NCBI GenBank assembly: GCA_003225315.1
Contig: QHZD01000017.1
Span: forward strand, 186,001-250,000
DNA: 64,000 nt
Reading direction: 5' to 3'
Source: Acidobacteriota bacterium
Lineage (GTDB): Bacteria; Acidobacteriota; Terriglobia; Acidiferrales; UBA7541
A program made the translations under genes and the position numbers. A model generated the notes under the pieces. That model was given only the letters and a program-made list of their open reading frames with translations, searched no databases and had not been told where the DNA came from. This document shows positions 8,034 through 17,656 of the stretch, one piece after another (the stretch's first letter is position 1; the number at the start of each line of letters is the position of its first letter).

Positions 8034-9956
8034 ATGAACAGGATCATGAAAACAATTCGACCGTTTTGCCTTCTGTTCTGGCTCCCCGTGTTTGTGCTAC
8101 CGATGTGGATGGTGGGTACGGCCAGGGCGCAGTCAAAGAGCGACGTGGGCTGGCCGACTTATTCGAACGATCCGGGCGGCACTCGGTATTCTCCGGCCGC
8201 GCAGATTGACCGCGGCAATGTTGGGCAACTTAAGGTGGCGTGGACGTTTCGAACTGGGGCGCTGCCTCATGATGAGGAGCTCGATAAGAAAGCGGCGTTT
8301 GAAGCCACGCCCATTCTGGTGGATGGAAAACTCTTCCTGAGCACTCCTTACGATCACGTGATCGCCTTAAACGCGGAGACTGGCGCTAAATTGTGGGAAT
8401 TTGACCCCAAGCTGGAGCTGCCTTACGGCTCTTCGGAGGTGACTTCGCGCGGCGTCTCCGCGTGGCGCGACCCGCATGCCAAAGCGGGCAAACCGTGCAC
8501 TCTTCGAATCTTCATCGGGACGCTCGATGCGCGCTTGATCGCGCTGGATGGAGGCACGGGAAAACCGTGCAAAGACTTCGGGATGGACGGTGAAGTTGAC
8601 CTTACCACCGGCGTGAGGCTGCGCGATCCGGGCGACTACCAAGTCACTTCTGCCCCAGCCATCTTCAAGGACTTGATCATTACCGGTTCATCGTTAGGAG
8701 ACAATCGCGCGGTCACCGTGGAACGCGGCATTGTTCGCGCGTTCGATGTCCGCACGGGCAATCTTCGCTGGACTTGGGATCCCATCGCACCCTGGGCTTA
8801 TCAAACCACGCCTCGCACTGGTGCGGGCAACGCCTGGTCCACGATATCAGTGGACGCGGAACACGATCTCGCCTTCATCCCTACGGGAAGCGCCAGCCCC
8901 GACTATTTTGGAGGCTTCCGGAAAGGCGATAACAAGTGGGCGAATTCTGTCGTTGCACTCCGCGCCAGCACAGGCGAATTCGTTTGGGGATTCCAGGTGG
9001 TTCATCACGATTTATGGGATTACGACGTAGCGTCGCAGCCGACGTTGTTTGCGTGGAAAGACGGGACGCCGGCGATCGCGATCACGACAAAAATGGGTCG
9101 CGTGTTCGTCCTGAACCGGCTGACGGGCGCGCCGCTCCTGCCCGTCGAAGAGCGCGCTGTGCCGAAGAGCGACATTCCCGGCGAAGAGGCTTGGCCGACG
9201 CAACCGGCGTCGACGATCTCTCTGGTACCGGAAAAATTATCGCCCGAGGATGCCTGGAGAAAAGACGCACAAGAAAAACAATGGTGCACGGAGAAAATCA
9301 AAGCCGCGCGAAGCGGTGAGATTTTCACGCCGCCGAGTCTGCAAGGCACGCTGGTTTTCCCGAGCAATGTCGGAGGCGTGAACTGGGGGAGTGCCGCTTA
9401 TGACTCGCAGCGGCACCTGTTATTCGTGGACACCAATCGTTTGCTGATTCTCGTGAAGCTGATTCCGAGGGATGAACTTGCGGAAGCGCGGAAGAACGCG
9501 AGCGATCTCGACCGTTTGCACGGTGAATTCGCGCGGCAGACGGGTGCGCCCTTCGCGATGTTTCGGACGCCACTGTTGGCACCGAGCGGGCTTCCCTGCA
9601 ATGCACCACCCTGGGGGACGGTTGCGGCGGTGGATCTCTTCGAGGGAAAGAAAGTTTGGGACGTGCCGCTCGGCAGCTTTATTCCGGGCATGAACACAGG
9701 AACGATCACGCTCGGTGGACCCATGGCAACGGCGGGCGGGCTGGTGTTCACGGCGGCGACGATGGACAACGGCTTGCGCGCGTTTGACTGCGAAACCGGC
9801 AAGGAGCTTTGGAAATACGATCTTCCGGCGGGCGGACAGGCTACGCCGATGACCTACGCTCTGAAGGGCAAACAGTACCTGGTGATCGCCGCCGGGGGCC
9901 ATGGAAAACTTGGGACCAAGCAAGGCGACTATGTGATCGCCTTCACGCTGCCATGA
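8034..9956 (+). CDS. secreted PQQ-dependent dehydrogenase (quinoprotein, eight-bladed propeller)
   Basis: The N-terminus carries a clear signal peptide ending in TARAQS. An ATG at 8046 would give the same mature protein. The mature region starts with WPTYSNDPGGTRYSPAAQI, the classical beginning of PQQ dehydrogenases. It contains repeated propeller motifs, among them VGQLKVAWTFRTG, ALNAETGAKLWEF, ALDGGTGKPC and AFDCETGKELWKYDLPAGGQATP. At about 640 residues with no N-terminal membrane bundle and no CxxCH, it is a periplasmic enzyme of the glucose/alcohol dehydrogenase type without fused haem. The substrate cannot be set from sequence. It oxidises an alcohol or sugar with PQQ in the periplasm. 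The next gene starts inside its stop codon (ATGA). Confidence 0.88.
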   Translation: MNRIMKTIRPFCLLFWLPVFVLPMWMVGTARAQSKSDVGWPTYSNDPGGTRYSPAAQIDRGNVGQLKVAWTFRTGALPHDEELDKKAAFEATPILVDGKLFLSTPYDHVIALNAETGAKLWEFDPKLELPYGSSEVTSRGVSAWRDPHAKAGKPCTLRIFIGTLDARLIALDGGTGKPCKDFGMDGEVDLTTGVRLRDPGDYQVTSAPAIFKDLIITGSSLGDNRAVTVERGIVRAFDVRTGNLRWTWDPIAPWAYQTTPRTGAGNAWSTISVDAEHDLAFIPTGSASPDYFGGFRKGDNKWANSVVALRASTGEFVWGFQVVHHDLWDYDVASQPTLFAWKDGTPAIAITTKMGRVFVLNRLTGAPLLPVEERAVPKSDIPGEEAWPTQPASTISLVPEKLSPEDAWRKDAQEKQWCTEKIKAARSGEIFTPPSLQGTLVFPSNVGGVNWGSAAYDSQRHLLFVDTNRLLILVKLIPRDELAEARKNASDLDRLHGEFARQTGAPFAMFRTPLLAPSGLPCNAPPWGTVAAVDLFEGKKVWDVPLGSFIPGMNTGTITLGGPMATAGGLVFTAATMDNGLRAFDCETGKELWKYDLPAGGQATPMTYALKGKQYLVIAAGGHGKLGTKQGDYVIAFTLP

Positions 9957-11560
9957 AGCAAATGGTGAAAATGAACATGACAACTGAGCCGACGCCGGCT
10001 CTTGAGAATCAAAAGACATCCCTTCTCACGGATGGGATGTTCATCGCCGTTATTCTTGCCCTCGCCAATTTTCTGATGCATGTCTACTTCAACAATCGCT
10101 ACGGCTACTTCCGCGACGAGTTCGATTACATTTCCTGCGGTGATCACCTTGCGTGGGGATACGTCGACCAGCCCCCGCTGATCCCTTTCCTGATCCACAT
10201 CTGCCGCGCCCTGCTGGGTGACTCCCTGCGCAGCATTCGCTTTATCCCGGCACTCGCCTCCTCCCTGTTGATCGTGCAGACTGCTGCAATCGCCCGCGAA
10301 CTGGGAGGACGCCGTTACGCCCTCCTCCTCAGTGCTGTCTGCGTGCTCATTGCGCCGCAATACCTCTCCAACGGAAGCCTGCTGGGGACAAACTGTCTCG
10401 AACCCAACTCGTGGATGGGTTGCGCCTACTTCGCCATCCTGGCCATCCAACGAAATGGTCCACGATACTGGCTCTGGTTTGGCGTGCTCGCGGGTCTTGG
10501 CCTTGAAGAGAAATACTCCATTGCTCTCTTCGGCCTCGGCATCGTCGTCGGCCTGCTGTTGACGGAGCAACGCCGAGTCTTCCTCAACAAGTGGATCTGG
10601 CTCGGCGGGCTCGCTGCCCTCCTCATCTTCCTTCCCAATGTGCTCTGGAACATCAAGTACGACTGGCCGTTTGTTCAACTCATTCGGGGCGTCCGCGCGG
10701 AAGGCCGCGACGTGGTGCTGGGGCCGTTTTCCTACTTCTTCCAGCAGACACTGCTTGTAAACCCCCTCACTGCTCCGATCTGGCTGGCGGGATTGTTCGC
10801 TTTGCTGTTCTCTATGCGACTCAAGCCCTACCGCGCGCTAGGATGGTGCTATCTGGTCTGCTACACGGTCTTTTTCATGCTGCATGGCAAGAACTACTAC
10901 CTCGCTCCGGTTTATCCCATGTTGCTGGCCTCCGGCGCTGTCGTAATTGAGTCCGCGATTCATCGCTCGGCGAATGCCGGCCCGCATCGCCGATGGTTGA
11001 AACTGGTCATCGCGCTTGTCCTACTGGCCAGCGGAGCACACCTTACTCCGGTGGTGGTGCCGGTTCTTTCTCCTGACGGCTTTCTGGCTTACACGAAATA
11101 TCTTCCTTTCAAGCTCCCGGTAATGGAACACGCCCACGCCAGGGCCGCCCTGCCGCAGTGGTACTCTGACCAGTTCGGCTGGAAAGAAATCGTCGATGAA
11201 ACTGCTGTCGCCTGGAATCGAATCCCTGCCGCGGAGCGCCAGGGCTGCGGCATCTTCGCCCAGGACTACGGCCAGGCCGGCGCCATCGATTTCTTTGGCC
11301 GCCGCGCCGGACTGCCGCCAGCCCTCAGCGGCCATCAGACTTATTTTCTGTGGGGCCCGCGCGGCTACTCCGGCAACTGCATGATTGTCCTGGACGACAG
11401 AAGAGAGGTTCTCGAACGTCTCTGGGAACACGTGGAGTACGTTGGCACATCTGCTGACAACCCCTACGCGTTGGAAAAACAAATCGACGTTTTCCTTTGC
11501 AAGGGCGCGAAATTCGGAACCCTCACCCAGCTGTGGCCGAAATTGAAGAGATGGCGCTAG
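9953..11560 (+). CDS. glycosyltransferase family 39 / ArnT-like membrane protein
   Basis: The start overlaps the dehydrogenase stop as ATGA. Upstream in-frame codons lie inside the dehydrogenase. The 535-residue protein has about ten to twelve hydrophobic spans. The first external loop carries the family's acidic motif (RDEFDYISCGDHLAWGYVD), and PPLIPFLIHICRALLGDSLR follows, both typical of PMT_2/GT39 enzymes. These use a polyprenyl-phosphate sugar to glycosylate a protein or lipid at the outer face of the inner membrane. A soluble C-terminal domain of about 150 residues follows the last span. The acceptor is unknown. The coupling to the PQQ enzyme may be only positional. Confidence 0.85.
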   Translation: MKQMVKMNMTTEPTPALENQKTSLLTDGMFIAVILALANFLMHVYFNNRYGYFRDEFDYISCGDHLAWGYVDQPPLIPFLIHICRALLGDSLRSIRFIPALASSLLIVQTAAIARELGGRRYALLLSAVCVLIAPQYLSNGSLLGTNCLEPNSWMGCAYFAILAIQRNGPRYWLWFGVLAGLGLEEKYSIALFGLGIVVGLLLTEQRRVFLNKWIWLGGLAALLIFLPNVLWNIKYDWPFVQLIRGVRAEGRDVVLGPFSYFFQQTLLVNPLTAPIWLAGLFALLFSMRLKPYRALGWCYLVCYTVFFMLHGKNYYLAPVYPMLLASGAVVIESAIHRSANAGPHRRWLKLVIALVLLASGAHLTPVVVPVLSPDGFLAYTKYLPFKLPVMEHAHARAALPQWYSDQFGWKEIVDETAVAWNRIPAAERQGCGIFAQDYGQAGAIDFFGRRAGLPPALSGHQTYFLWGPRGYSGNCMIVLDDRREVLERLWEHVEYVGTSADNPYALEKQIDVFLCKGAKFGTLTQLWPKLKRWR

Positions 11561-11685
11561 GCGTCATTCACGACCTGGCGCGCCGCCAACTTCGATCCTG
11601 CGTCTAGCCCGAATATCATTGCCCTTCATTTGCCGCCCGTCCCAGAGGTGGTTTTGCTTTCTGCGATACAATCGTTCCCGGGAAA

Positions 11686-12153
11686 ATGACGAAACCAAAA
11701 GCCCAGGGCCGAGGGCTGCGGCTCATCGCCGCCTTCAAACTATTGAAAGGCCTGGCGCTTCTCGCACTGGGCATCGGCGCGCTCAAACTTTTGCACAAGG
11801 ACGTCGAAGCCATTATCGTGCATTGGATCAGCGTTTTTCAGGTTGATCCACACAGCCACTATCTGCAACTGCTTCTCGAGAAGTTGTCGATTCTGGATGA
11901 CCGGCGATTGAAGGAACTCAGCGCCGGCACATTTATTTATTCCGCTATTTTTCTGACTGAAGGCGCAGGCTTGGCCTTTCGTAAGAGCTGGGCGGAGTAT
12001 CTTACGATCATCACGACCGCTTCCCTGCTCCCGCTGGAAATCTACGAGCTCGCAAAGCACGCCAGCATCGGCAAAGTACTGGCGCTGGTGATCAATCTAG
12101 CCGTGGTGATCTATCTGGTTCTGGAGATTCGCCGGTCCAGGAAGCCCTCCTGA
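11686..12153 (+). CDS. DUF2127 family membrane protein
   Basis: This is a 155-residue protein with a basic start (KPKAQGRGLRLIAAFKLLKG), which is the DUF2127 signature, and four hydrophobic spans. The loop between spans one and two includes VDPHSHYLQLLLEKL, and spans three and four are separated by RKSWAEYLTIITT. DUF2127 proteins have no established activity. It is monocistronic, and the next gene is convergent. The family call is from the conserved N-terminus and topology. Confidence 0.8.
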   Translation: MTKPKAQGRGLRLIAAFKLLKGLALLALGIGALKLLHKDVEAIIVHWISVFQVDPHSHYLQLLLEKLSILDDRRLKELSAGTFIYSAIFLTEGAGLAFRKSWAEYLTIITTASLLPLEIYELAKHASIGKVLALVINLAVVIYLVLEIRRSRKPS

Positions 12154-12205
12154 CGGCTTCCCGCGCTGCATCCCGGGGTTCTGCTTCAGGAGCACTGGCG
12201 AAACT

Positions 12206-12877
12206 CTACGGAATCGTCAGCGTGTACCCTTCGCGCACGAAAGTGGCGGCTTCTTGGCCTTGGTACCGGTAGATGACGATCAAGTATTTGTCTGCGCCAA
12301 CTGCTGGGTCGCCACCCAGGGCATTGTTGGTCACTACGAAACTCATTGCTCCGTCGCGGACCCGGGCGCGCAGCATGTCCGTCACGTTGACGGTCCGTCC
12401 TTGAATGCCATAGTAGGCGCGGATGATCTTAAGGCCATTCCAGTCATCGCGATCGCGATTACCGTATCTTGCAGGGCGGTCATCCCAGTCATCGCGCCGC
12501 GCCTCCTGCATGCGTACGTCAAACATGCGCACTTCCACGAAGCCACCTTCTTTGTAGTCCCATTCGCGCTCGACGAAGCCACCCCTGTTGTTTTCGCGAC
12601 GTCGGGCAAAGATGCGGAGCGATTTATCGGCTCCCACGGCGGGATCCCCGCCCATGGTTTGGTTGGTGATCGCGACCCGCCCATTCACACCGCCGCGCCC
12701 GACGAGATCCTTAAGAATATCGGTGACATCCGTGCGTCGATTCTTGAAGCCGTACTCCGCGCGCACGATCTGCCAGCCTTCTTCCTGTGCGACTACTCCG
12801 GCGCTAAAAATGCCGGCGCCAATCGCTAAAATAACCACAGCGAGGACAAACAACACGTATCGATTTGCAAGCTTCAT
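12206..12877 (-). CDS. secreted protein with two DUF3395-like domains
   Basis: An N-terminal membrane or signal segment (YVLFVLAVVILAIGAGIF) is followed by two similar halves. The first begins WQIVRAEYGFKNRRTDVTDI and contains NQTMGGDPAVGADKSLRI. The second begins LKIIRAYYGIQGRTVNVTDM and contains NNALGGDPAVGADKYLIV, ending EGYTLTIP. The pattern (A-x-YG, DVT, N-x-x-x-GGDPAVGADK-x-L, terminal L-x-IP) resembles the DUF3395 domain found at the C-terminus of some DnaJ-type proteins. That family link is my reading and is not certain. The duplication itself is plain. No enzymatic residues are seen, and function is unknown. Confidence 0.7.
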   Translation of the reverse strand: MKLANRYVLFVLAVVILAIGAGIFSAGVVAQEEGWQIVRAEYGFKNRRTDVTDILKDLVGRGGVNGRVAITNQTMGGDPAVGADKSLRIFARRRENNRGGFVEREWDYKEGGFVEVRMFDVRMQEARRDDWDDRPARYGNRDRDDWNGLKIIRAYYGIQGRTVNVTDMLRARVRDGAMSFVVTNNALGGDPAVGADKYLIVIYRYQGQEAATFVREGYTLTIP

Positions 12878-13104
12878 TCAAGACTCCTTCAGGGCGAAGG
12901 CCCTCCGTACTCTTTCTCTCACTTTAACTCTGATTGCGGCTCCCCGTAATCCCAATGCAACTGCAGTTGTCCTGAATGTCTACAGCGCCGGAGGGGCATT
13001 AATTGATTGCTGGTCCCCATTTCGTTTTCAGCAATGGAGTGATTATCGCCAATCGACATTGCGCGTTGCACGTCGCGATTAAAGGCAGGTAAACTTCGGG
13101 TCCT

Positions 13105-14175
13105 ATGAAACGCAGATTCTTCGTCGTAGCAGCGATCATCCTTTTTGGTCTTCCGCTCCGCGCCGGACAACCCAAAGCCCTTTTCTACCTGACGCGTGAC
13201 CACAAGTCCGTACGCTCCTTCTTGGCTCATGCCGACAAAATCGACATCCTCGTTCCCACGTGGTATTCCGTCGATTCGAATGGCCTCGTCTCCGGTGGCC
13301 CCGATTCGCTCGTCCTCGAAACAGCCCGCCAGCACCATGTCTCCGTCATGCCGATCGTGGTTAACGGCGAATTTTCGCAGGAAGACCTTCACAAATTGCT
13401 TGCCAACCGGGCGGCTTATGAAACGATGGCCAGCAGGCTTATGGCCGCCTGCAAGGAGAACGGCTACATAGGCATCCAGTTGGACTTCGAGAACGTTCAC
13501 TGGACGGACCGCAGTGCATTCTCCACCATGGTTGCCAATGTCGCCTCGGAGTTTCATGCCGTCAAACTCCAGCTCACCATCGCCACCGTGCCGAATGCCC
13601 CGGGCGCGCCCGGCGAGGGCGGATTTTCCAAATGGATCTACGAAAATTGGCGCGGGGCGTACGACTTGACGGCGCTCGCGCAAAGCGTCGATCTCATCTG
13701 CTTGATGACTTATGACCAGCACACGCGCTGGACGGCGCCCGGTCCCGTTGCCGGGTGGGCATGGACCACCGGCAACCTCGATTACGCTCTCAAGTCTGTG
13801 CCTCGGGAAAAGCTTTCGCTGGGCATCCCGCTCTATGGCTATCATTGGTTCGCTGGCACTCCCACAAAGGCTCCTCCGCAACCCGGCTTCCCTCCGACGG
13901 ACAAGCCCAATCCAAGCGCCGAGTACATCGCCACCGACGACGCGTTGGATCTTGCCAGGGTTTATGGAGGCCACGTGGAGTGGGATTCCGTCGACCGTTC
14001 TTCTTGGTTTTTCTTTTATCGCGATGACATGCGCGAATGGATTTTTTTCACCGACTCGCGCACCTTCCGCGAGCGCTATTCCCTGGTGAAAGACCGCGGC
14101 CTGCAGGGATTCTGCTCCTGGGTTCTTGGGACGGAGGACGCTGCCATCTGGGATCTCTTGCCTTCGCACAAGTGA
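13105..14175 (+). CDS. secreted glycoside hydrolase family 18 protein (YaaH/SleL-like)
   Basis: A signal peptide ends near LPLRAGQ. A GH18 barrel follows, with strand motifs KIDILVPTWYSVD, the active-site strand GYIGIQLDFENV (about residues 129-140), VDLICLMTYDQH and LSLGIPLYGYHW. The catalytic glutamate and preceding aspartate (DFE) are kept, but the outer DxxD positions of chitinases are Ile and Gln. This matches the spore-cortex lytic SleL/YaaH subgroup better than true chitinases. No LysM repeats are present. A peptidoglycan- or N-acetylglucosamine-directed hydrolase is likely. The substrate is inferred. Confidence 0.83.
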   Translation: MKRRFFVVAAIILFGLPLRAGQPKALFYLTRDHKSVRSFLAHADKIDILVPTWYSVDSNGLVSGGPDSLVLETARQHHVSVMPIVVNGEFSQEDLHKLLANRAAYETMASRLMAACKENGYIGIQLDFENVHWTDRSAFSTMVANVASEFHAVKLQLTIATVPNAPGAPGEGGFSKWIYENWRGAYDLTALAQSVDLICLMTYDQHTRWTAPGPVAGWAWTTGNLDYALKSVPREKLSLGIPLYGYHWFAGTPTKAPPQPGFPPTDKPNPSAEYIATDDALDLARVYGGHVEWDSVDRSSWFFFYRDDMREWIFFTDSRTFRERYSLVKDRGLQGFCSWVLGTEDAAIWDLLPSHK

Positions 14176-14343
14176 GCGGGCAGCACGCGATCGTTTCGCC
14201 TGTTGCGATTTGCAAATCCTGGGGTCTTCCCTCATCATTACTAATTTGTTTGGGGACGCAGCACGCTTCTGCTGCGGCGATTCTTGTTTTGAGTTCAGTC
14301 TTACCGTCGATCGCATTCTGATCGTCCAATAAAAAGGAGCGGC

Positions 14344-15657
14344 ATGGAAAAGCCTTCCAAAATCGCGCCCGCCAAGGGAAAACTGGGGATTCTGCTTCCC
14401 GGCATGGGCGCTGTCAGTACGACTTTCATGGCCGGAGTCGAACTTGTCCGCAAGGGCAAGTCCCAGCCCGTGGGATCGCTCACGCAGATGGGCACGATTC
14501 GGCTGGGCAAGCGTACGGACGCGCGCTCGCCACTCATTAAGAAATTTGTCCCGCTTGCCGAGCTGTCGGACCTCACCTTCGGCGGCTGGGATATTTTCAA
14601 GGACAACGCTTACCAGTCCGCGGCGAATGCGGGCGTGCTGAATCCGCTGGACCTGGAAAAGGTGAAGCCCTTCCTATCCACTATCAAGCCTATGAAAGCC
14701 GCGTTCGATCACGATTTCGTGAAGATGATCGACGGTCCAAACATCAAGAAGGGCAAGAACAAGTACGAGATGGCGCTGCAAATTAAGGAAGACATAGCCA
14801 ACTTCCGCAAGGCTTCGCGCGCTTCCCGCCTGGTAACCTGCTGGTGCGCGTCGACCGAATCGTTCGTTAAGCCCGAAGAGGTGCACTCCACGCCGGAAAA
14901 ATTTGTCGAGGCCATGCAGGCCAATCATCCGGCAATTGCCCCTTCAATGCTTTACGCCTGGGCGTCGGTGACCAGCGGCGTGCCCTTTGCCAACGGCGCG
15001 CCCAACCTGACCGTGGATATTCCCGCGATCCAGAAGCTCGCGCACGATCACAACGTGGCCATCTGCGGAAAAGATTTCAAGACGGGTCAGACGTTGATGA
15101 AGACTATCCTCGCACCAGGCTTCAAGGCGCGCATGCTGGGGTTGGAAGGCTGGTTCTCTACCAACATCCTCGGCAACCGCGACGGCGAAGTTCTTGAGGA
15201 CCCGGGTTCCTTCAAAACCAAGGAAGAGTCCAAGCTCAGCGTCCTGGAATACATTCTTCAGCCACAGCTCTACCCGCAGCTTTACGGCAAGATGTGCCAC
15301 AAAGTGCGGATCAACTACTACCCGCCGCGCGGCGACAACAAAGAAGGCTGGGACAACATTGACATCTTTGGCTGGCTTGGCTACCCGATGCAAATCAAGG
15401 TGGACTTCTTATGCCGCGATTCCATTTTAGCTGCGCCGATCGTGCTCGACCTCGTGCTGTTCCTCGACCTAGCGCAACGCGCGGGTATGCGCGGTATTCA
15501 GGAATGGCTCAGCTTTTACTTCAAGTCGCCGATGACCGCGCCCGGGCTGTACCCCGAGCACGACCTCTTCATTCAGTCCATGAAGCTGAAGAACACGCTC
15601 CGGTGGATGAAGGGCGAGGACCTCATCACTCACCTCGGCCAGGAGTATTACGACTAG
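14344..15657 (+). CDS. ino1: inositol-3-phosphate synthase
   Basis: This 437-residue protein matches myo-inositol-1-phosphate synthases. It has an NAD-binding GILLPGMGAVSTTF at 17-30, GGWDIFKDNAYQSAANAGVL, GKDFKTGQTLMKTI, and NILGNRDGEVLEDPGSFKTK. The enzyme converts glucose-6-phosphate to 1L-myo-inositol 1-phosphate in the cytosol, feeding inositol lipids or osmolytes. AAAAAGGAG sits upstream of the ATG. The gene stands alone, with a convergent carboxymuconolactone-decarboxylase family gene 6 bp downstream. Confidence 0.93.
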   Translation: MEKPSKIAPAKGKLGILLPGMGAVSTTFMAGVELVRKGKSQPVGSLTQMGTIRLGKRTDARSPLIKKFVPLAELSDLTFGGWDIFKDNAYQSAANAGVLNPLDLEKVKPFLSTIKPMKAAFDHDFVKMIDGPNIKKGKNKYEMALQIKEDIANFRKASRASRLVTCWCASTESFVKPEEVHSTPEKFVEAMQANHPAIAPSMLYAWASVTSGVPFANGAPNLTVDIPAIQKLAHDHNVAICGKDFKTGQTLMKTILAPGFKARMLGLEGWFSTNILGNRDGEVLEDPGSFKTKEESKLSVLEYILQPQLYPQLYGKMCHKVRINYYPPRGDNKEGWDNIDIFGWLGYPMQIKVDFLCRDSILAAPIVLDLVLFLDLAQRAGMRGIQEWLSFYFKSPMTAPGLYPEHDLFIQSMKLKNTLRWMKGEDLITHLGQEYYD

Positions 15658-15663
15658 TTCGCG

Positions 15664-16020
15664 CTAACCGGCGTGGGCGGCAGCGGATTTTGCCTCGACG
15701 GCGTCGAGAACGCGAGCCGAATAAATCAAAGCGGCCCCAGCGTTCATGCTGACGGCAACACCCAGGGCTTCGGAAATCTCCTCCCTGGTCGCGCCAGCCT
15801 TCAGAGCGGCGTCCGTGTGGAATACAATGCAACCGTCGCAACGAGTGGTGACGGCGACAGCAAGGGAAATTAACTGCCGCGTCTTTTCGCCCAGTTTGGT
15901 CGTCTTCGAGTTGGCGGCGCTCAACGTCTGGTACCCGCGAAGCGTGTCAGGCGAAAGCTTGCCAAGCTCGCCCACTCTGCCACCGATTTCCTTATGGTAT
16001 TGATTCCAATCCATGACCAT
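15664..16020 (-). CDS. carboxymuconolactone decarboxylase / AhpD-like protein
   Basis: This is a small (118-residue) all-helical protein with the CMD/AhpD core: LISLAVAVTTRCDGCIVFHT includes a CxxC pair next to a histidine, followed by AALKAGATREEISEALGVA. This CxxCxxxH arrangement is that of AhpD-type disulfide oxidoreductases that act in peroxide defence. GGAG lies eight bases before the ATG at 16020. A second ATG two codons in is possible. It may work as a thiol-dependent antioxidant protein. The exact partner is unknown. Confidence 0.87.
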   Translation of the reverse strand: MVMDWNQYHKEIGGRVGELGKLSPDTLRGYQTLSAANSKTTKLGEKTRQLISLAVAVTTRCDGCIVFHTDAALKAGATREEISEALGVAVSMNAGAALIYSARVLDAVEAKSAAAHAG

Positions 16021-16201
16021 GGTGATTTCTCCTGTCTTGAGAAGTTCGGGTCGCGCGCGATTATACTCCCCGCCCGTGCGAATATGATATCTTCCCAGTT
16101 CACCCGAACCTGCCAGGTGCTAAGGCGGTCGTAGCGGTGTGGCGCACCCTTCTCCTCGTGTGCCGCCGAAGCAGTGGAACTTATTCCAAGGAGCCGTATT
16201 C

Positions 16202-17623
16202 ATGAAGAGTTCGTATAACGGGAACGCTGTTCCCTCCCAAGGCAAGCCGATCGGCTACAGCGGCGGCGAGCTGCAAGTGCCGGACACTCCGATTATTCCG
16301 TTCATCGAAGGCGATGGAACGGGGCGAGACATCTGGAAAGCGTCGCGGCGGGTGTTCGATGCGGCCGTGGAGCACGCTTATGGCGGCAAACGCCGCGTGG
16401 CTTGGTTCGAAGTTTTCGCCGGCGAGAAAGCGTTCAAGACCTTTAACGAATGGCTGCCGAATGATACGGTTGAGGCGATCCGCGATTTTCGTGTGGCTAT
16501 CAAAGGCCCCCTTACCACTCCAGTCGGAGGCGGTATACGCTCGTTGAACGTCGCGCTTCGGCAGCTTTTGGACCTTTATTCCTGCGAACGCCCGGTGCGC
16601 TACTTCATGGGCGTACCTTCTCCGGTTCGCGAGCCGGAAAAAATGGACGTTTTCATCTTTCGCGAGAATACCGAAGACGTTTACATCGGCATCGAGTGGA
16701 AATCCGGCTCCCCGGAAGCGAAAAAGCTCCTCGAATTCCTGAACAACGAAATGCTGAAAGACGGTAAGAAGCAAATTCGCTGGGATTCCGGCGTAGGCAT
16801 CAAGCCGATTTCTCCGACAGGAACAAAACGCCTGGTCCGCCGCGCCATTAAGTACGCCCTTGCAAACAGGAAGAAGAGTGTGACGCTGGTTCACAAAGGG
16901 AACATCCAGAAGTTTACCGAGGGCGGCTTCCGTGATTGGGGCTACGAACTGGCGCGCGAAGAGTTTCGCGTTCAGACGATTACCGAGCGCGAGAGTTGGA
17001 TCGTCGACAATCGCGACAAGAATCCGTCGCTCACTGTCGAGCAGAACGCGGCGATGATCGAGCCGGGACTCGAACAAGCCACGGATGCATTCAAGAAAAC
17101 GGTCTACGCCGAAGTAAAGCAAACGCTCGACTCAATTTACACAACCCACGGCAAGGGACAGTGGAAACAGAAGCTGATGATCAACGACCGCATCGCCGAC
17201 TCCGTCTTTCAACAAGTGTTGATGCGCGCCGATGAATACAGCGTTCTGGCCACTTCCAATTTGAACGGAGATTATTTGTCCGATGCCTGCGCCGCGCAGG
17301 TGGGTGGCCTCGGCATGGCGCCGGGCTCAAATATAGGCGATGGTTTCGGCGTCTTTGAAGCCACCCACGGCACCGCTCCAAAGTATGCGGATAAAGATGT
17401 CATCAATCCAAGTTCTGTGATGCTTTCGGGCGCGATGATGTTTGAGTTCCTCGGGTGGAAGGAAGCCTCGAGACTGATTGAGGACGGCATCGCGCGCACC
17501 ATTCAACAGAAACGCGTGACCTACGACCTCGAACGCCTGATGCCCGGCGCGACGAAAGTGGGCACCTCCGCTTTTGCGTCCGCCATCATTGAAAATATGA
17601 AGGGCGCCGCTGTGGCCCGCTAG
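16202..17623 (+). CDS. icd: isocitrate dehydrogenase (NADP-type)
   Basis: The start at 16202 has AAGGAG upstream. The longer frame from 16139 has no such site. The 473-residue product shows all landmarks of homodimeric [41 protein letters not shown] (substrate loop with the regulatory serine position), [39 protein letters not shown] and [19 protein letters not shown]. It catalyses oxidative decarboxylation of isocitrate to 2-oxoglutarate. The malate dehydrogenase gene follows after 33 bp, so the two TCA enzymes probably form an operon. Confidence 0.95.
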   Translation: MKSSYNGNAVPSQGKPIGYSGGELQVPDTPIIPFIEGDGTGRDIWKASRRVFDAAVEHAYGGKRRVAWFEVFAGEKAFKTFNEWLPNDTVEAIRDFRVAIKGPLTTPVGGGIRSLNVALRQLLDLYSCERPVRYFMGVPSPVREPEKMDVFIFRENTEDVYIGIEWKSGSPEAKKLLEFLNNEMLKDGKKQIRWDSGVGIKPISPTGTKRLVRRAIKYALANRKKSVTLVHKGNIQKFTEGGFRDWGYELAREEFRVQTITERESWIVDNRDKNPSLTVEQNAAMIEPGLEQATDAFKKTVYAEVKQTLDSIYTTHGKGQWKQKLMINDRIADSVFQQVLMRADEYSVLATSNLNGDYLSDACAAQVGGLGMAPGSNIGDGFGVFEATHGTAPKYADKDVINPSSVMLSGAMMFEFLGWKEASRLIEDGIARTIQQKRVTYDLERLMPGATKVGTSAFASAIIENMKGAAVAR

Positions 17624-17656
17624 CAAAAGAAGTTTGTTCGACACACAAGGAGAGGC

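Noticed and set aside
12919-14316. 465-codon minus-strand frame opposite the GH18 gene
   Set aside because: It covers the real GH18 gene completely. The composition is unlike a protein, and the ends do not fit a ribosome-binding site.
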